Assembly (NCBI RefSeq): GCF_022808915.1
Contig: NZ_JAKZFS010000002.1
Coordinates: 558,001 to 622,000 of the forward strand
Length of the DNA stretch: 64,000 nt
Reading direction: 5' to 3'
Source: Fundidesulfovibrio terrae
GTDB taxonomy: Bacteria > Desulfobacterota > Desulfovibrionia > Desulfovibrionales > Desulfovibrionaceae
Shown: piece by piece, positions 29,168 through 36,729 of the stretch
How the letters are laid out: each line of letters opens with the position of its first letter
Position numbering within the stretch: position 1 is the stretch's first letter
Notes under the pieces: model-generated
What the model was told of the DNA's origin: nothing
Databases searched by the model: none
What the model saw: only the letters and a program-made list of their open reading frames with translations
Program-made: the position numbers and the translations under genes

Positions 29168-29372
29168 AAATGCTCCTGCAAGAGGTTACCGTAATCGACC
29201 GGGCACCCTGCCCAGCCGTTTCATCCAGCTCAGGCCCGCGTCCGTGGTTCACGGGACGCGCGCCTTGTGAATAAAACCGGTTTCCTGGCCTGTCCCCCCC
29301 GCATAGCATACGGCCTGGAAACATGAACTGATTACAGGCGGCGGTAGCTGGATTTGGAAGGAGCGTCAACAA

Positions 29373-29405
29373 AAAAAATTTGGCGAAACAAGCGCTTTCA
29401 CGATT
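29373..29405 (-). terminator. Possible terminator of the redox/sensor operon
   Basis: Just past the REC-STAS stop, CGAAA...TTTCG pairs around a self-complementary AAGCGCTT and is followed on the minus strand by an eight-T run. The stem is short, so this is a modest call. Confidence 0.45.
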
Positions 29406-29408
29406 TCG

Positions 29409-30128
29409 TCAAGCCTTTTTGGCCAGCAGGAACTTGAGTCCGTCCTCTTCGCTCTCGTGCAGGGAGGCCAGGGCGGTGAGCCCGGCCGCCTCGAAAACCC
29501 TGCGGAAGTTCTCCGGCTTGCAGGCGATGGCCGAGGCCCCGCCCCTGGCCGTCTGCTCCTTGATGATCCGAGAAAGGCCCTCGATGCCCGCTCCGTTGAT
29601 GGAGGCGCATTCCGACACGGTGATCAGAAGCCCGGCCTGCGGGCGCGCGGCGTCGATGTCCTCGGCCAACTGGTCCAGGTCGGTCGAGAGGTTGCCAGCG
29701 ATGTCCAGCACCGTGACGCCGTCGGCGTCGCGCAGCACGGTGACGGGCTTGGAGTCCGCCCGGCGGCTGATGCGTCCTTCGGCTCGGCGCAGGGCGCTGG
29801 CCAAGGCCTCCTGGGAGATCGGCTTGTCGATGAAGTCGGCGGCCTTGAGGTTGAGCGCGGCCAGGGCCAGCTCCACGTCGCCGTGTCCGGTGATGACGAT
29901 CACTTCGGTCTCGGGGCGGCTGGCCTTGATGCGCGAGAGCACCTCCATGCCGCCCAGGCCGCGCATCTTGATGTCCGTGAGCACGATGGGGAAATCACCC
30001 TGCTCGAAGAGTTCCAGGCCGCGCTCGCCGGAATCGGCGGCCTTGGGCTTGTAGCCCATGGCCTGCAGCAACAGTTCGAACATGGCCAGGGTGGGCCGCT
30101 CGTCATCGATGACCAGGACATCCGTCAT
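29409..30128 (-). CDS. Response regulator with STAS output domain
   Basis: A 239-residue protein. Residues 1-120 are a receiver domain: acidic pair D8/D9, phospho-acceptor D52 in LTDIKMRG, and the Thr/Lys pair at VITGHGD and DKPIS. Residues about 128-239 resemble a STAS domain, as in anti-sigma-factor antagonists (VTVLRDADGVTVLDIAGNL, with ITVSECASINGAGIEGL in the position of the conserved Asp-Ser loop). Most response regulators carry DNA-binding or enzymatic outputs, so this arrangement is uncommon. The kinase gene ends six bases upstream. The STAS part may control a partner switch or bind a small molecule; no anti-sigma partner is nearby. Confidence 0.85.
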   Translation of the reverse strand: MTDVLVIDDERPTLAMFELLLQAMGYKPKAADSGERGLELFEQGDFPIVLTDIKMRGLGGMEVLSRIKASRPETEVIVITGHGDVELALAALNLKAADFIDKPISQEALASALRRAEGRISRRADSKPVTVLRDADGVTVLDIAGNLSTDLDQLAEDIDAARPQAGLLITVSECASINGAGIEGLSRIIKEQTARGGASAIACKPENFRRVFEAAGLTALASLHESEEDGLKFLLAKKA

Positions 30129-30134
30129 AATGCC

Positions 30135-32096
30135 TCACGAGTGCGCGGGCGGAAACAAAAGCTTGAAGGTGGTGCCCTCGCCGGGCTCGCTGCCCACCTG
30201 GATGTCTCCCCCGTAATCCTTGACGATGCCGTAGGAGATGGCCAGGCCCAAGCCCATTCCCTCGCCCGCCCGCTTGGTGGTGAAAAAAGGCTCGAATATC
30301 TTGCGCAGGTCCTCGGGTGCGATGCCGCCGCCGGTGTCGGAAACGCTCACGGCCACCGTCCCGTCTTCCGCCCACGACCGGATGGTGATCTCGCCGCCCC
30401 CGCGCGGTCCGGATTGTATGGCATCACGGGCATTGACCACAAGGTTGAAAAAGACCTGCTCCAGGCGGTTGGAGTGGGCCAGCACCGGGGACAGCCCCTC
30501 GCCCAGCTCCAGTTCCACCTCGATGTTCTGCAGGGCCAGCTGCTTGCCTATGATGGCGAACACCCCCCGGATGGGCACGTTGATGTCCACCTCGTCGGGA
30601 ATGAGGTCCGACTTGCGGCCGAACTCGCGCAGGTGGGTGATGATGCCCGCCGCGCGTTCCACCTGGGCGCAGATCTCGTCGGCCACCTGCCGGAAGCGGT
30701 CCCTGGGGATGTCGATGCCGTTGTCGGCGGCCAGCTTCAGGAAGTCGCTGCCGAGCATGATGGCGTTGAGGGGCTGGTTGAGTTCGTGGGCCATGCCGGC
30801 GCTCATTTCGCCCAGGGTCTTCATCTTGCTGGCCTGGATGAGCTGGGCGTCCTTCTCCACCAGCCCGGTGACGTCGGCGGCGGAGAAGATGACCACCTCC
30901 TTGCCGCGGTAGTGGGTCTTGGTGGCGTGGATGTTGACGAAGATGGAGCGACCGCCGCGCACGGTGTGCTTGACGTTGGTGTAGAGCACGTGGGCCTCGG
31001 AGTTCACGTCGCTCAGGAAGCGCTGCACGCCGGCCTGGCTGTCGGCGGGCTCGATGTCGGAGATGGTCATGACCGAGAACTCCTCCTTGGAGTAGCCGTA
31101 GAGCTCCTGGGCGCGGGGGTTGGCGTCCAGGAAGCGCATGGAGGAGGCGTTCAGCACCAGGAAGGGGTCGGGGTTGGCGTCGAAGAGCGGGCGGTAGCGC
31201 TCCTCGGATTCGCGCAGGCGGTGACGGTAGAGCCTGATGGACCAGACCATGTTGGCGAAGGCGTCGGCCAGCTGCACCACCTCGTCGCCGGGGCGCTCGC
31301 GATAGAACTTGCAGGGATCGCAGTTGCCGGGGCGGCGCTTTTCGCCGCGCGCCAGTTCGTCCAGGTGCCAGCAGGGCAGGTCGTTGTCGTTGTAGGCCGG
31401 GCATTCTCCCGGATTCCATGGCGGGCCGCCCAGGTCCAGGGGCTGGTCGAGCCTGCCCCGGCTGATGGACTCGGCCGCGCGGGTGAGCCGGGTGAGCGGC
31501 GTGGCCACGTAGCCCGACAGGATGAGCACGATCAAAAAGATGATGACCACCACCAGCGAGATGAATCCCAGGAATGTCAGGCGCAGCTTGCCGACAAGGT
31601 TGTCGATGTGGCTCTGGCGCAGGCCCACGTGCACCCGGCCCAGGGTATATATGCCCTCCTGGACGGGTACGGAAATGTCCACGGCGTCGCTGCCCTCGAA
31701 ACTGACCGGACGGTAGAGGATCTCCTGGCTGTCCGCCGGTGTGTTCCAGTCGAGCAGCTCCTGGGGGAACGGGCGGATGAAGGTGTGGGCCAGGAGCTTG
31801 TTTTCGTTGTCGGTGAGGAAGATGTAGGCCACGAGCGCTTTTCGCTCGCCCAACTGGGCCGTATCGAAAAGAAGCGACACGAGGCCGGCCCGGTCCTTGT
31901 CCAGGATGAAGCCGCCGCCGCGCTCGGCGATGGACTGGGCGATGGCCATGCCGCGCATCTCCAGTTCGCGCGACAGGCTGCTCACCAGGATGCCCCGGGC
32001 CAGGAGCGCGATGGCCCCGCTTATGAGCAACACCACGCCCACCGTGGACAGGAACATCTTGTTGCGCAGGCTCAGCTTGCGGAAACGGTCCAGCAT
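30135..32096 (-). CDS. Sensor histidine kinase with Cys-rich HAMP insert and PAS domain
   Basis: A 653-residue membrane kinase. TM1 is about residues 14-34, a periplasmic domain follows, and TM2 is about 172-196. The HAMP region begins at ATPLTRLTRAAE and resumes at GDEVVQLADAF; between these lies an insert with Cys232, Cys242, Cys259 and Cys262 (CPAY...CW and CDPC). A PAS domain covers about 300-410. The phosphohistidine is H437 in MAHELNQPLN, and N, G1 and G2 boxes (NLVVNARDA, DTGGGI, GMGLGLAI) complete the kinase. The cysteine block resembles metal- or redox-binding clusters seen in deltaproteobacterial signalling proteins. It lies between the binding-protein gene and the REC-STAS gene. 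Confidence 0.9.
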   Translation of the reverse strand: MLDRFRKLSLRNKMFLSTVGVVLLISGAIALLARGILVSSLSRELEMRGMAIAQSIAERGGGFILDKDRAGLVSLLFDTAQLGERKALVAYIFLTDNENKLLAHTFIRPFPQELLDWNTPADSQEILYRPVSFEGSDAVDISVPVQEGIYTLGRVHVGLRQSHIDNLVGKLRLTFLGFISLVVVIIFLIVLILSGYVATPLTRLTRAAESISRGRLDQPLDLGGPPWNPGECPAYNDNDLPCWHLDELARGEKRRPGNCDPCKFYRERPGDEVVQLADAFANMVWSIRLYRHRLRESEERYRPLFDANPDPFLVLNASSMRFLDANPRAQELYGYSKEEFSVMTISDIEPADSQAGVQRFLSDVNSEAHVLYTNVKHTVRGGRSIFVNIHATKTHYRGKEVVIFSAADVTGLVEKDAQLIQASKMKTLGEMSAGMAHELNQPLNAIMLGSDFLKLAADNGIDIPRDRFRQVADEICAQVERAAGIITHLREFGRKSDLIPDEVDINVPIRGVFAIIGKQLALQNIEVELELGEGLSPVLAHSNRLEQVFFNLVVNARDAIQSGPRGGGEITIRSWAEDGTVAVSVSDTGGGIAPEDLRKIFEPFFTTKRAGEGMGLGLAISYGIVKDYGGDIQVGSEPGEGTTFKLLFPPAHS

Positions 32097-32144
32097 GGCG
32101 GCTTCAGTCCGGCCTTCGCGGCGGGGTGGCCCGGTTGGGGGAGG

Positions 32145-33374
32145 TCATTGGCAGTCGCGTGGGGCGAAGGGCCTCGACCAGTCCGTGACCAGCACGAAGC
32201 GTCCCTTCTCCAGGCGGGTGAAATAGACCCGTTCCAGGCCTTGGTGGTCGCCGGGGGCGTAGGCCAGGGTGTTGCCCAGGCCCAGGGAGTAATCCCTGAT
32301 GGTTTCCACGGCGTCGATGAAGCGCTCCCGGTCAAGGTCCGGCCCGGCGCGCCTGAGTCCCTCCACCAACACCTTGGCGTTGACGAAACCCTCCAGGCCC
32401 ACCGCCGTGACCGGGTGGCCTGGGAAGTACTTGCGCGAGAGCTCCTCGTATTCGCTCACGCCCCACAGGAGAGCCCGGGATTCGGGCATGTCCGGGGGCG
32501 GCATCACCTGGGAGATGATCACCCGGGCCTTCTCGTCCGGGCCGAGGGCCTTGGCGATCTCTTCCGCGCCCACGAAGGACACGGCGTAAAAGATCAGGTC
32601 GGGCTTCTTCTCCATGGCCATGCGGATGAACTTGGCAGAGGGCGCGGACGTGCCGATGATGACCACGGCCTGGGCGTCGCTGTCCAGGAGCTTGGCCAGG
32701 CCTTCCTCCACTTCCAGGGTGCCGCGCGCGTAGGACCCACGGGCCACCGGGGCGAGGTTGTAGCCGCGCAGGGCCAGTTCCGTGCCCTTGAGGCCGTCGA
32801 AGCCGTAGGCGTCGAACTGGTAGAACACCCCGATGCTTCCGATTCCCAGGTCCTCCACCAGGTGCTTCACCGCCGCCGAGGTCTCCTGGTAGTAGGAGGG
32901 GCGCACGTTTATCACGTAGCGCTGGAAGGGCTCACGCAGGTCGTAGGCCCCGGTGAAGGCCCCCACCAGGGGAATCCTGGCATCCACCAGCATGGGCAGA
33001 ATCTTGGTGGTGGTGGGCGTGCCCACGTAGCAGGACAGGGCGAACACCTCATCCTCCACGATGAGGCGCTGGGTGTTGTCCACGCAGCGGGGCGGGTCGT
33101 AACCGTCGTCCCGGGCAACAAGCTCCACCTTGCGTCCGTGGACGCCGCCCTGGGCGTTGACGTGGCTCAGGTAGGCCAGGGCTCCGCGCAGGGTCTCCTG
33201 GCCCAGGTAGGCGGCGTGCCCCGTGAGCGGCAGGCTGGCCCCGATGCGCACCTCGGTCTGCGACACGCCCATACGCCCGGTCTGCTGGGGTGGCGGGGCG
33301 GGGGAGCCGCATGCCGCAAGGGCGGCCAGCAGGACGGAGCAGACAATCCTGGCGGCCCAGGCGGTCTGGATCAT
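32145..33374 (-). CDS. Periplasmic solute-binding lipoprotein (branched-chain amino acid type)
   Basis: A 409-residue type I periplasmic binding protein of the LivJ-like family. A lipobox, LAACG, follows the N-terminal hydrophobic segment, so it is a lipoprotein. The first lobe has [16 protein letters not shown] and the hinge region [12 protein letters not shown] in the usual places. It is not part of a permease operon but lies between the peroxiredoxin-like gene and the histidine kinase gene. ATG overlaps the peroxiredoxin stop by four bases. I infer that it senses a ligand for the kinase instead of feeding a transporter. Confidence 0.85.
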   Translation of the reverse strand: MIQTAWAARIVCSVLLAALAACGSPAPPPQQTGRMGVSQTEVRIGASLPLTGHAAYLGQETLRGALAYLSHVNAQGGVHGRKVELVARDDGYDPPRCVDNTQRLIVEDEVFALSCYVGTPTTTKILPMLVDARIPLVGAFTGAYDLREPFQRYVINVRPSYYQETSAAVKHLVEDLGIGSIGVFYQFDAYGFDGLKGTELALRGYNLAPVARGSYARGTLEVEEGLAKLLDSDAQAVVIIGTSAPSAKFIRMAMEKKPDLIFYAVSFVGAEEIAKALGPDEKARVIISQVMPPPDMPESRALLWGVSEYEELSRKYFPGHPVTAVGLEGFVNAKVLVEGLRRAGPDLDRERFIDAVETIRDYSLGLGNTLAYAPGDHQGLERVYFTRLEKGRFVLVTDWSRPFAPRDCQ

Positions 33375-33958
33375 TTCAGTGCGTCCAGGGCCTTGGCCAG
33401 CTGGCCAAGGTCGGGGCGCGTGTTGATGTCGTGGACGTCGATGTAGCGGATGATCCCCTTCTTATCGATCACGAAGAGCGCCCGTTCGGAGACGCCATCG
33501 GGCCGCAGGATGCCGAGCTTGGAAGCCAGGCCGCCGTGGGGCCAGAAGTCCGAGGCCACCGGGAACCACACCCCGCCCATCTCCACGACCCAGGCGTTCA
33601 GGGAGGGCAGGTTGTCGCAGGAGACGCCGATGAGTTGCGCGTCCCGGCCATCGAAGACGTCGCGGGCCAGATTGTAGCCCGGCCACTGTCCGGAGCACAC
33701 CGGGGTCCAGGCCGCCGGGACGAAGGAGAGCACCACATTCTTTTTGCCCAGGTAGTCCGACAGGCGCACGCGCTTGCCGTCGATGCCCGGCAGGTCGAAG
33801 TCCGGAGCCTTGTCGCCCACGGCCACCTTGAGCGTGCTGTCCGTGGGCTTGAGGGCTCCGGGCTGCCAGATGAGCTGCTGGGGGATGGACCCCTGGGCCA
33901 GAGCGAAGACCGGCAGCAAAAGGGCCAGCGCAAGAGCGGAGAGCAGTTTCGCGGCCAT
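33371..33958 (-). CDS. Exported peroxiredoxin-like (AhpC/TSA) protein
   Basis: A 195-residue thioredoxin-fold protein with a signal peptide (residues 1-21). [10 protein letters not shown] places the peroxidatic cysteine at C88, and a further cysteine occurs in LIGVSCDN. It should act in the periplasm, reducing peroxides or reading thiol state. The next gene starts in the overlapping ATGA. The stop of the thioredoxin-like gene is one base upstream, so the two redox proteins are made together. The AAGGGG sequence before the start is a good ribosome-binding site. Confidence 0.88.
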   Translation of the reverse strand: MAAKLLSALALALLLPVFALAQGSIPQQLIWQPGALKPTDSTLKVAVGDKAPDFDLPGIDGKRVRLSDYLGKKNVVLSFVPAAWTPVCSGQWPGYNLARDVFDGRDAQLIGVSCDNLPSLNAWVVEMGGVWFPVASDFWPHGGLASKLGILRPDGVSERALFVIDKKGIIRYIDVHDINTRPDLGQLAKALDALK

Positions 33959-33959
33959 G

Positions 33960-34556
33960 TCATTTCCCCTTGGGCAGACCGGTTTTTTCCACCACTCCGT
34001 CCAGGAACGCCTCGGCCGAGGTCATGCAGCCGAGCTGGCCGTCCGCGATGACGAAGCCGTTCCCTTGGCGCTTCAGGACGTAAAAGTAGGGCGTGCCCAC
34101 CTGCCCCAGCGCCTTGTAGGCGTTGAAATCCTGGTCCGACAGCAGGGTGAAGGGCGTGGAGAACTTCTCTCGGAACACGTTCACCTCGAAGGGCGAGTTG
34201 CCCGCCCCCATGCCCACCAGTTTGAGATTGTCCGAAAGCCCCCGGGACTTGATGAGGGCGTGGAGCTTGTTCAGCTCCGGTGCTTCGCGCTGGCAGAAGG
34301 GGCAATACATGGAATAGACCACGAAAATGACCGCCTGCGCCTTGACGTCGGCCAGGCGCACCGGCTTGCCACCCGATCCGGCCCCGAGGTCCTGGGCTTC
34401 CTTGTCCGAAATCGGGCTCGGGAAAGTCAGGTCCGGGAAGGCCTGGCCCGCGGGAAGAGGCTTCATGAAGGGTGATTCGGACGCCTGGGCGGCCAGGGCC
34501 TGGGAATGCGCGAGAACGGACAGCGCGAGGACCAGCGAAAGGGCGAGGGCTTTCAT
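33960..34556 (-). CDS. Exported thioredoxin-like (TlpA-type) protein
   Basis: A 198-residue periplasmic thioredoxin-fold protein with a signal peptide (cleavage near ALAA-QAS). The active site is MYCPFCQR (C85, C88). [10 protein letters not shown] and VGTPYFYVL include the cis-proline region (GTPYF). The start ATG has AAGGCAGG upstream. It is the first gene of a five-gene unit that also encodes a peroxiredoxin-like protein, a binding lipoprotein, a kinase and a REC-STAS protein. Confidence 0.88.
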   Translation of the reverse strand: MKALALSLVLALSVLAHSQALAAQASESPFMKPLPAGQAFPDLTFPSPISDKEAQDLGAGSGGKPVRLADVKAQAVIFVVYSMYCPFCQREAPELNKLHALIKSRGLSDNLKLVGMGAGNSPFEVNVFREKFSTPFTLLSDQDFNAYKALGQVGTPYFYVLKRQGNGFVIADGQLGCMTSAEAFLDGVVEKTGLPKGK

Positions 34557-34709
34557 CGTGGAACCTGCCTTGGAGTGATCGTTTCTCGTACCGTGAAGTC
34601 CGTCGGGATTCCAGTTCTTTCGAGCTTCCTAAAGCTTCGGCACGGCGCCGGGAAAACCTCCCGGACTGTCCGGCGTGCGGGACAAAGCGGCGAGCACGTG
34701 AAGTTTTGC

Positions 34710-34738
34710 TTGACGAAGGAGGCTTGCCTTGTCATATG
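34710..34738 (+). promoter_or_regulatory. Possible promoter of the 34802 membrane-protein gene
   Basis: TTGACG (34710-34715) and CATATG (34733-34738) are 17 bases apart in the AT-rich part of the divergent region; the -10 match is only fair. Confidence 0.35.
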
Positions 34739-34801
34739 TACAAGTAGATATGATATTTGGTAATGAGATATTATTGCATGTTGTAACGCGGGGTGTGGAA
34801 T

Positions 34802-35749
34802 ATGAATGACGAATTTTGCACGGGTAATGTGCGGGTAGAGCCTCTGGCCGTGGTTGCAGAGGCTATTTCGATGGCGCGCATTGAGTGGAAAACATATCTT
34901 GCGTGGGCCGCAGTCCCCATCGCCATCTGGATAGGCTCGCTGTTCGTTCCACTGGACGCGCGGGCATGGGGTAAGACGCACTGGACTGAGCCCGCTGGGG
35001 CTTGGGCCATCCTGATCCTCCAGGCGTTGCTGCTGACGGTGTTCAACATCCGGGTCTACCGGCACGTCATCCTGGGGGCGAGCCCGGATGCCAGCATAGT
35101 CCGGCAGATCTTCACGGGACGGACCTGGAACTACATCGGCAACGGATTCGTCATGGGCATGAAATGGGGCTTCATCTCGCTTTTGATGGTGATCATTCCA
35201 GCTCTGATTGGCTTCCTGCTTGAATCGAAGCTCGCCGGGGTGCTGGACTTGAAAGGGAAAGAGAATCTGCTGTTCAGCCTTGTCGGTCTGCTCTGTTCAT
35301 ACGCGGCGTTCATGACGTTCGCGGAACAGTGGGTCCTTATATTCCCCGAGGTGTCCGTCGACGGTCCGGCGTCGTTTTCGAGGTTGAGCAGGTATGCCGG
35401 TTACGCCCGCTGGAACGTCATCAAGACATTGGCCCTGGTGTGGTGCGTTCCCTACGTGTGCGGGACGGCCATTCAGCTGGCGGTTGTCCTGGGGTGGAAC
35501 GTCTCCTGGACGCGCCATCCCGCCGCCGTGGTGCTTGCCCAGTCGCTCGACATCGCTGCCGGCGTGCTTTCCACCTTCGTGGGCGCGGTGCTCTACAAGA
35601 AGCTGAGCGCCGACTGGCCCGAGCGTGATAGTGCCGAAGCGCTGAAACAGGTGAGGACGCCACAATTTCGCTCGGCAACCGGGCCCGAGCGGACCGCCGA
35701 AGAGATTAAGCAGACGCCTCCGTTTAGCCCGGAGGACGGGAACGCGTAA
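34802..35749 (+). CDS. Integral membrane protein of unknown function
   Basis: A 315-residue protein with about six hydrophobic segments (for example LAWAAVPIAIWIGSLFV, WGFISLLMVIIPALIGFLL, VLAQSLDIAAGVLSTFVGAVLY). The N-terminal 30 residues and C-terminal 60 residues look cytoplasmic. I do not recognise the family. ATG at 34802 is used; a GTG three codons upstream is also possible. Its upstream region is visibly AT-richer than the surroundings, and it diverges from the redox operon, so co-regulation with that operon is possible. Confidence 0.65.
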   Translation: MNDEFCTGNVRVEPLAVVAEAISMARIEWKTYLAWAAVPIAIWIGSLFVPLDARAWGKTHWTEPAGAWAILILQALLLTVFNIRVYRHVILGASPDASIVRQIFTGRTWNYIGNGFVMGMKWGFISLLMVIIPALIGFLLESKLAGVLDLKGKENLLFSLVGLLCSYAAFMTFAEQWVLIFPEVSVDGPASFSRLSRYAGYARWNVIKTLALVWCVPYVCGTAIQLAVVLGWNVSWTRHPAAVVLAQSLDIAAGVLSTFVGAVLYKKLSADWPERDSAEALKQVRTPQFRSATGPERTAEEIKQTPPFSPEDGNA

Positions 35750-35826
35750 AGCCCATCGGGAACGCTTCCGGTAGTGCCGGTCCGGCATGCCCGGGGGACA
35801 TGCCTTCGGAGACGAAAAAAAGTAAG

Positions 35827-35845
35827 CGGCGGACCGGTTCCGCCG
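35827..35845 (+). terminator. Hairpin terminator after the membrane-protein gene
   Basis: CGGCGGA/TCCGCCG stem with a CCGGT loop, followed by TTTCC, about 80 bases past the stop. A second strong hairpin overlaps 35846-35880. It separates the convergent membrane-protein and fdhB genes. Confidence 0.45.
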
Positions 35846-35944
35846 TTTCCGGCGCGGGAGGTCCAGTCCCGCCGGGAAACGGCCGGATGACCGGCCCGCC
35901 GCTTGATCAAAGGGAACCGACCAGCCTTCGATGGGGGGTCGAAA

Positions 35945-35971
35945 CCCCGGCCGCCTCCGAGGCGGCCGGGG
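35945..35971 (-). terminator. Terminator of the fdh operon
   Basis: An 11-base-pair stem, CCCCGGCCGCC/GGCGGCCGGGG, with a five-base TCCGA loop, about 20 bases past the fdhB stop. On the minus strand a short TTT run follows. Confidence 0.6.
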
Positions 35972-35989
35972 CATGTTGCCGGTTTCCCG

Positions 35990-36715
35990 CTAACTCCGCG
36001 CTTGGCGCAACGGAGCGAGCAGCTTGTCCAGGGCGGCGAAGCGGGTGAGCGTGTCCGTTCCGCCCGCGTCCGACATGAGGGTCTTGTGGTAGAGGCTGGG
36101 GGCCTGTTCCGTCAGGAAGACGACCCGCACCTGCTCATAGTCCACGAGAACCGCCTTGGGATTGGTTTTCTTGAGTTCCTCGAAGCGCTTTTTGGCCATG
36201 GCCAGCATCTCGTCGCGCTCCCCGAAGTTCATGGCTCCGGTGGGGCAGGTCTTGACGCAGGCGGGCAGAAGTCCGGCATGCACGCGGTCGTTGCACATGT
36301 CGCACTTGCTCATGACCTTGGTCTTGGGATCCTGCCTGGGGATGTCGTAGGGGCAAGCGCCCTTGATGACGTCGAAGGGCAGCCCCTTGGTCTTCTCGGT
36401 GAAGACCACCGCGCCGGTCTCCTTGTCCTGGGTGATGGCGTCCTTGATGACCCCGTCGCCCGCGTCCTTGCACGGCGGGTCCACGCAGTGGCGGCACTGG
36501 TCGGGCAGGAAGAGCAGCTTGAGGTCGCCGCCTTCCCCCACTTCCTTCATGCGCACCACCTTGAGGGTCACGAAGGACATGTCCGGCGGGTTCTGGTGGG
36601 AACCCGTGTTCTTGGTCTGCTCCGCGGGGAGCTGTTTCCACTGCTTGCACGCGATCTGGCAGCCGCGGCAGGCGGTGCACCTGGCGAGGTCCACGAAGAA
36701 GGTCTTGCCTGGCAT
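35990..36715 (-). CDS. fdhB: Formate dehydrogenase Fe-S (beta) subunit
   Basis: A 241-residue ferredoxin-like subunit with four 4Fe-4S-type clusters: CTACRGCQIACK near residue 12, CRHCVDPPC near 74, CPYD / CDMCNDR near 120-140, and ACVKTCPTG near 153. It takes electrons from the molybdenum/tungsten subunit and passes them to periplasmic c-type cytochromes. There is no signal peptide; the protein is exported with the Tat signal of FdhA. It follows fdhA by 14 bases, with GGAGGTAAAC as ribosome-binding site. Confidence 0.95.
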   Translation of the reverse strand: MPGKTFFVDLARCTACRGCQIACKQWKQLPAEQTKNTGSHQNPPDMSFVTLKVVRMKEVGEGGDLKLLFLPDQCRHCVDPPCKDAGDGVIKDAITQDKETGAVVFTEKTKGLPFDVIKGACPYDIPRQDPKTKVMSKCDMCNDRVHAGLLPACVKTCPTGAMNFGERDEMLAMAKKRFEELKKTNPKAVLVDYEQVRVVFLTEQAPSLYHKTLMSDAGGTDTLTRFAALDKLLAPLRQARS

Positions 36716-36729
36716 GTTCGTTTACCTCC

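Noticed and set aside
29457-33446. 1329-codon open frame on the plus strand
   Set aside because: Antisense to three well-supported genes (REC-STAS, kinase, binding lipoprotein) that share good ribosome-binding sites and domain motifs.
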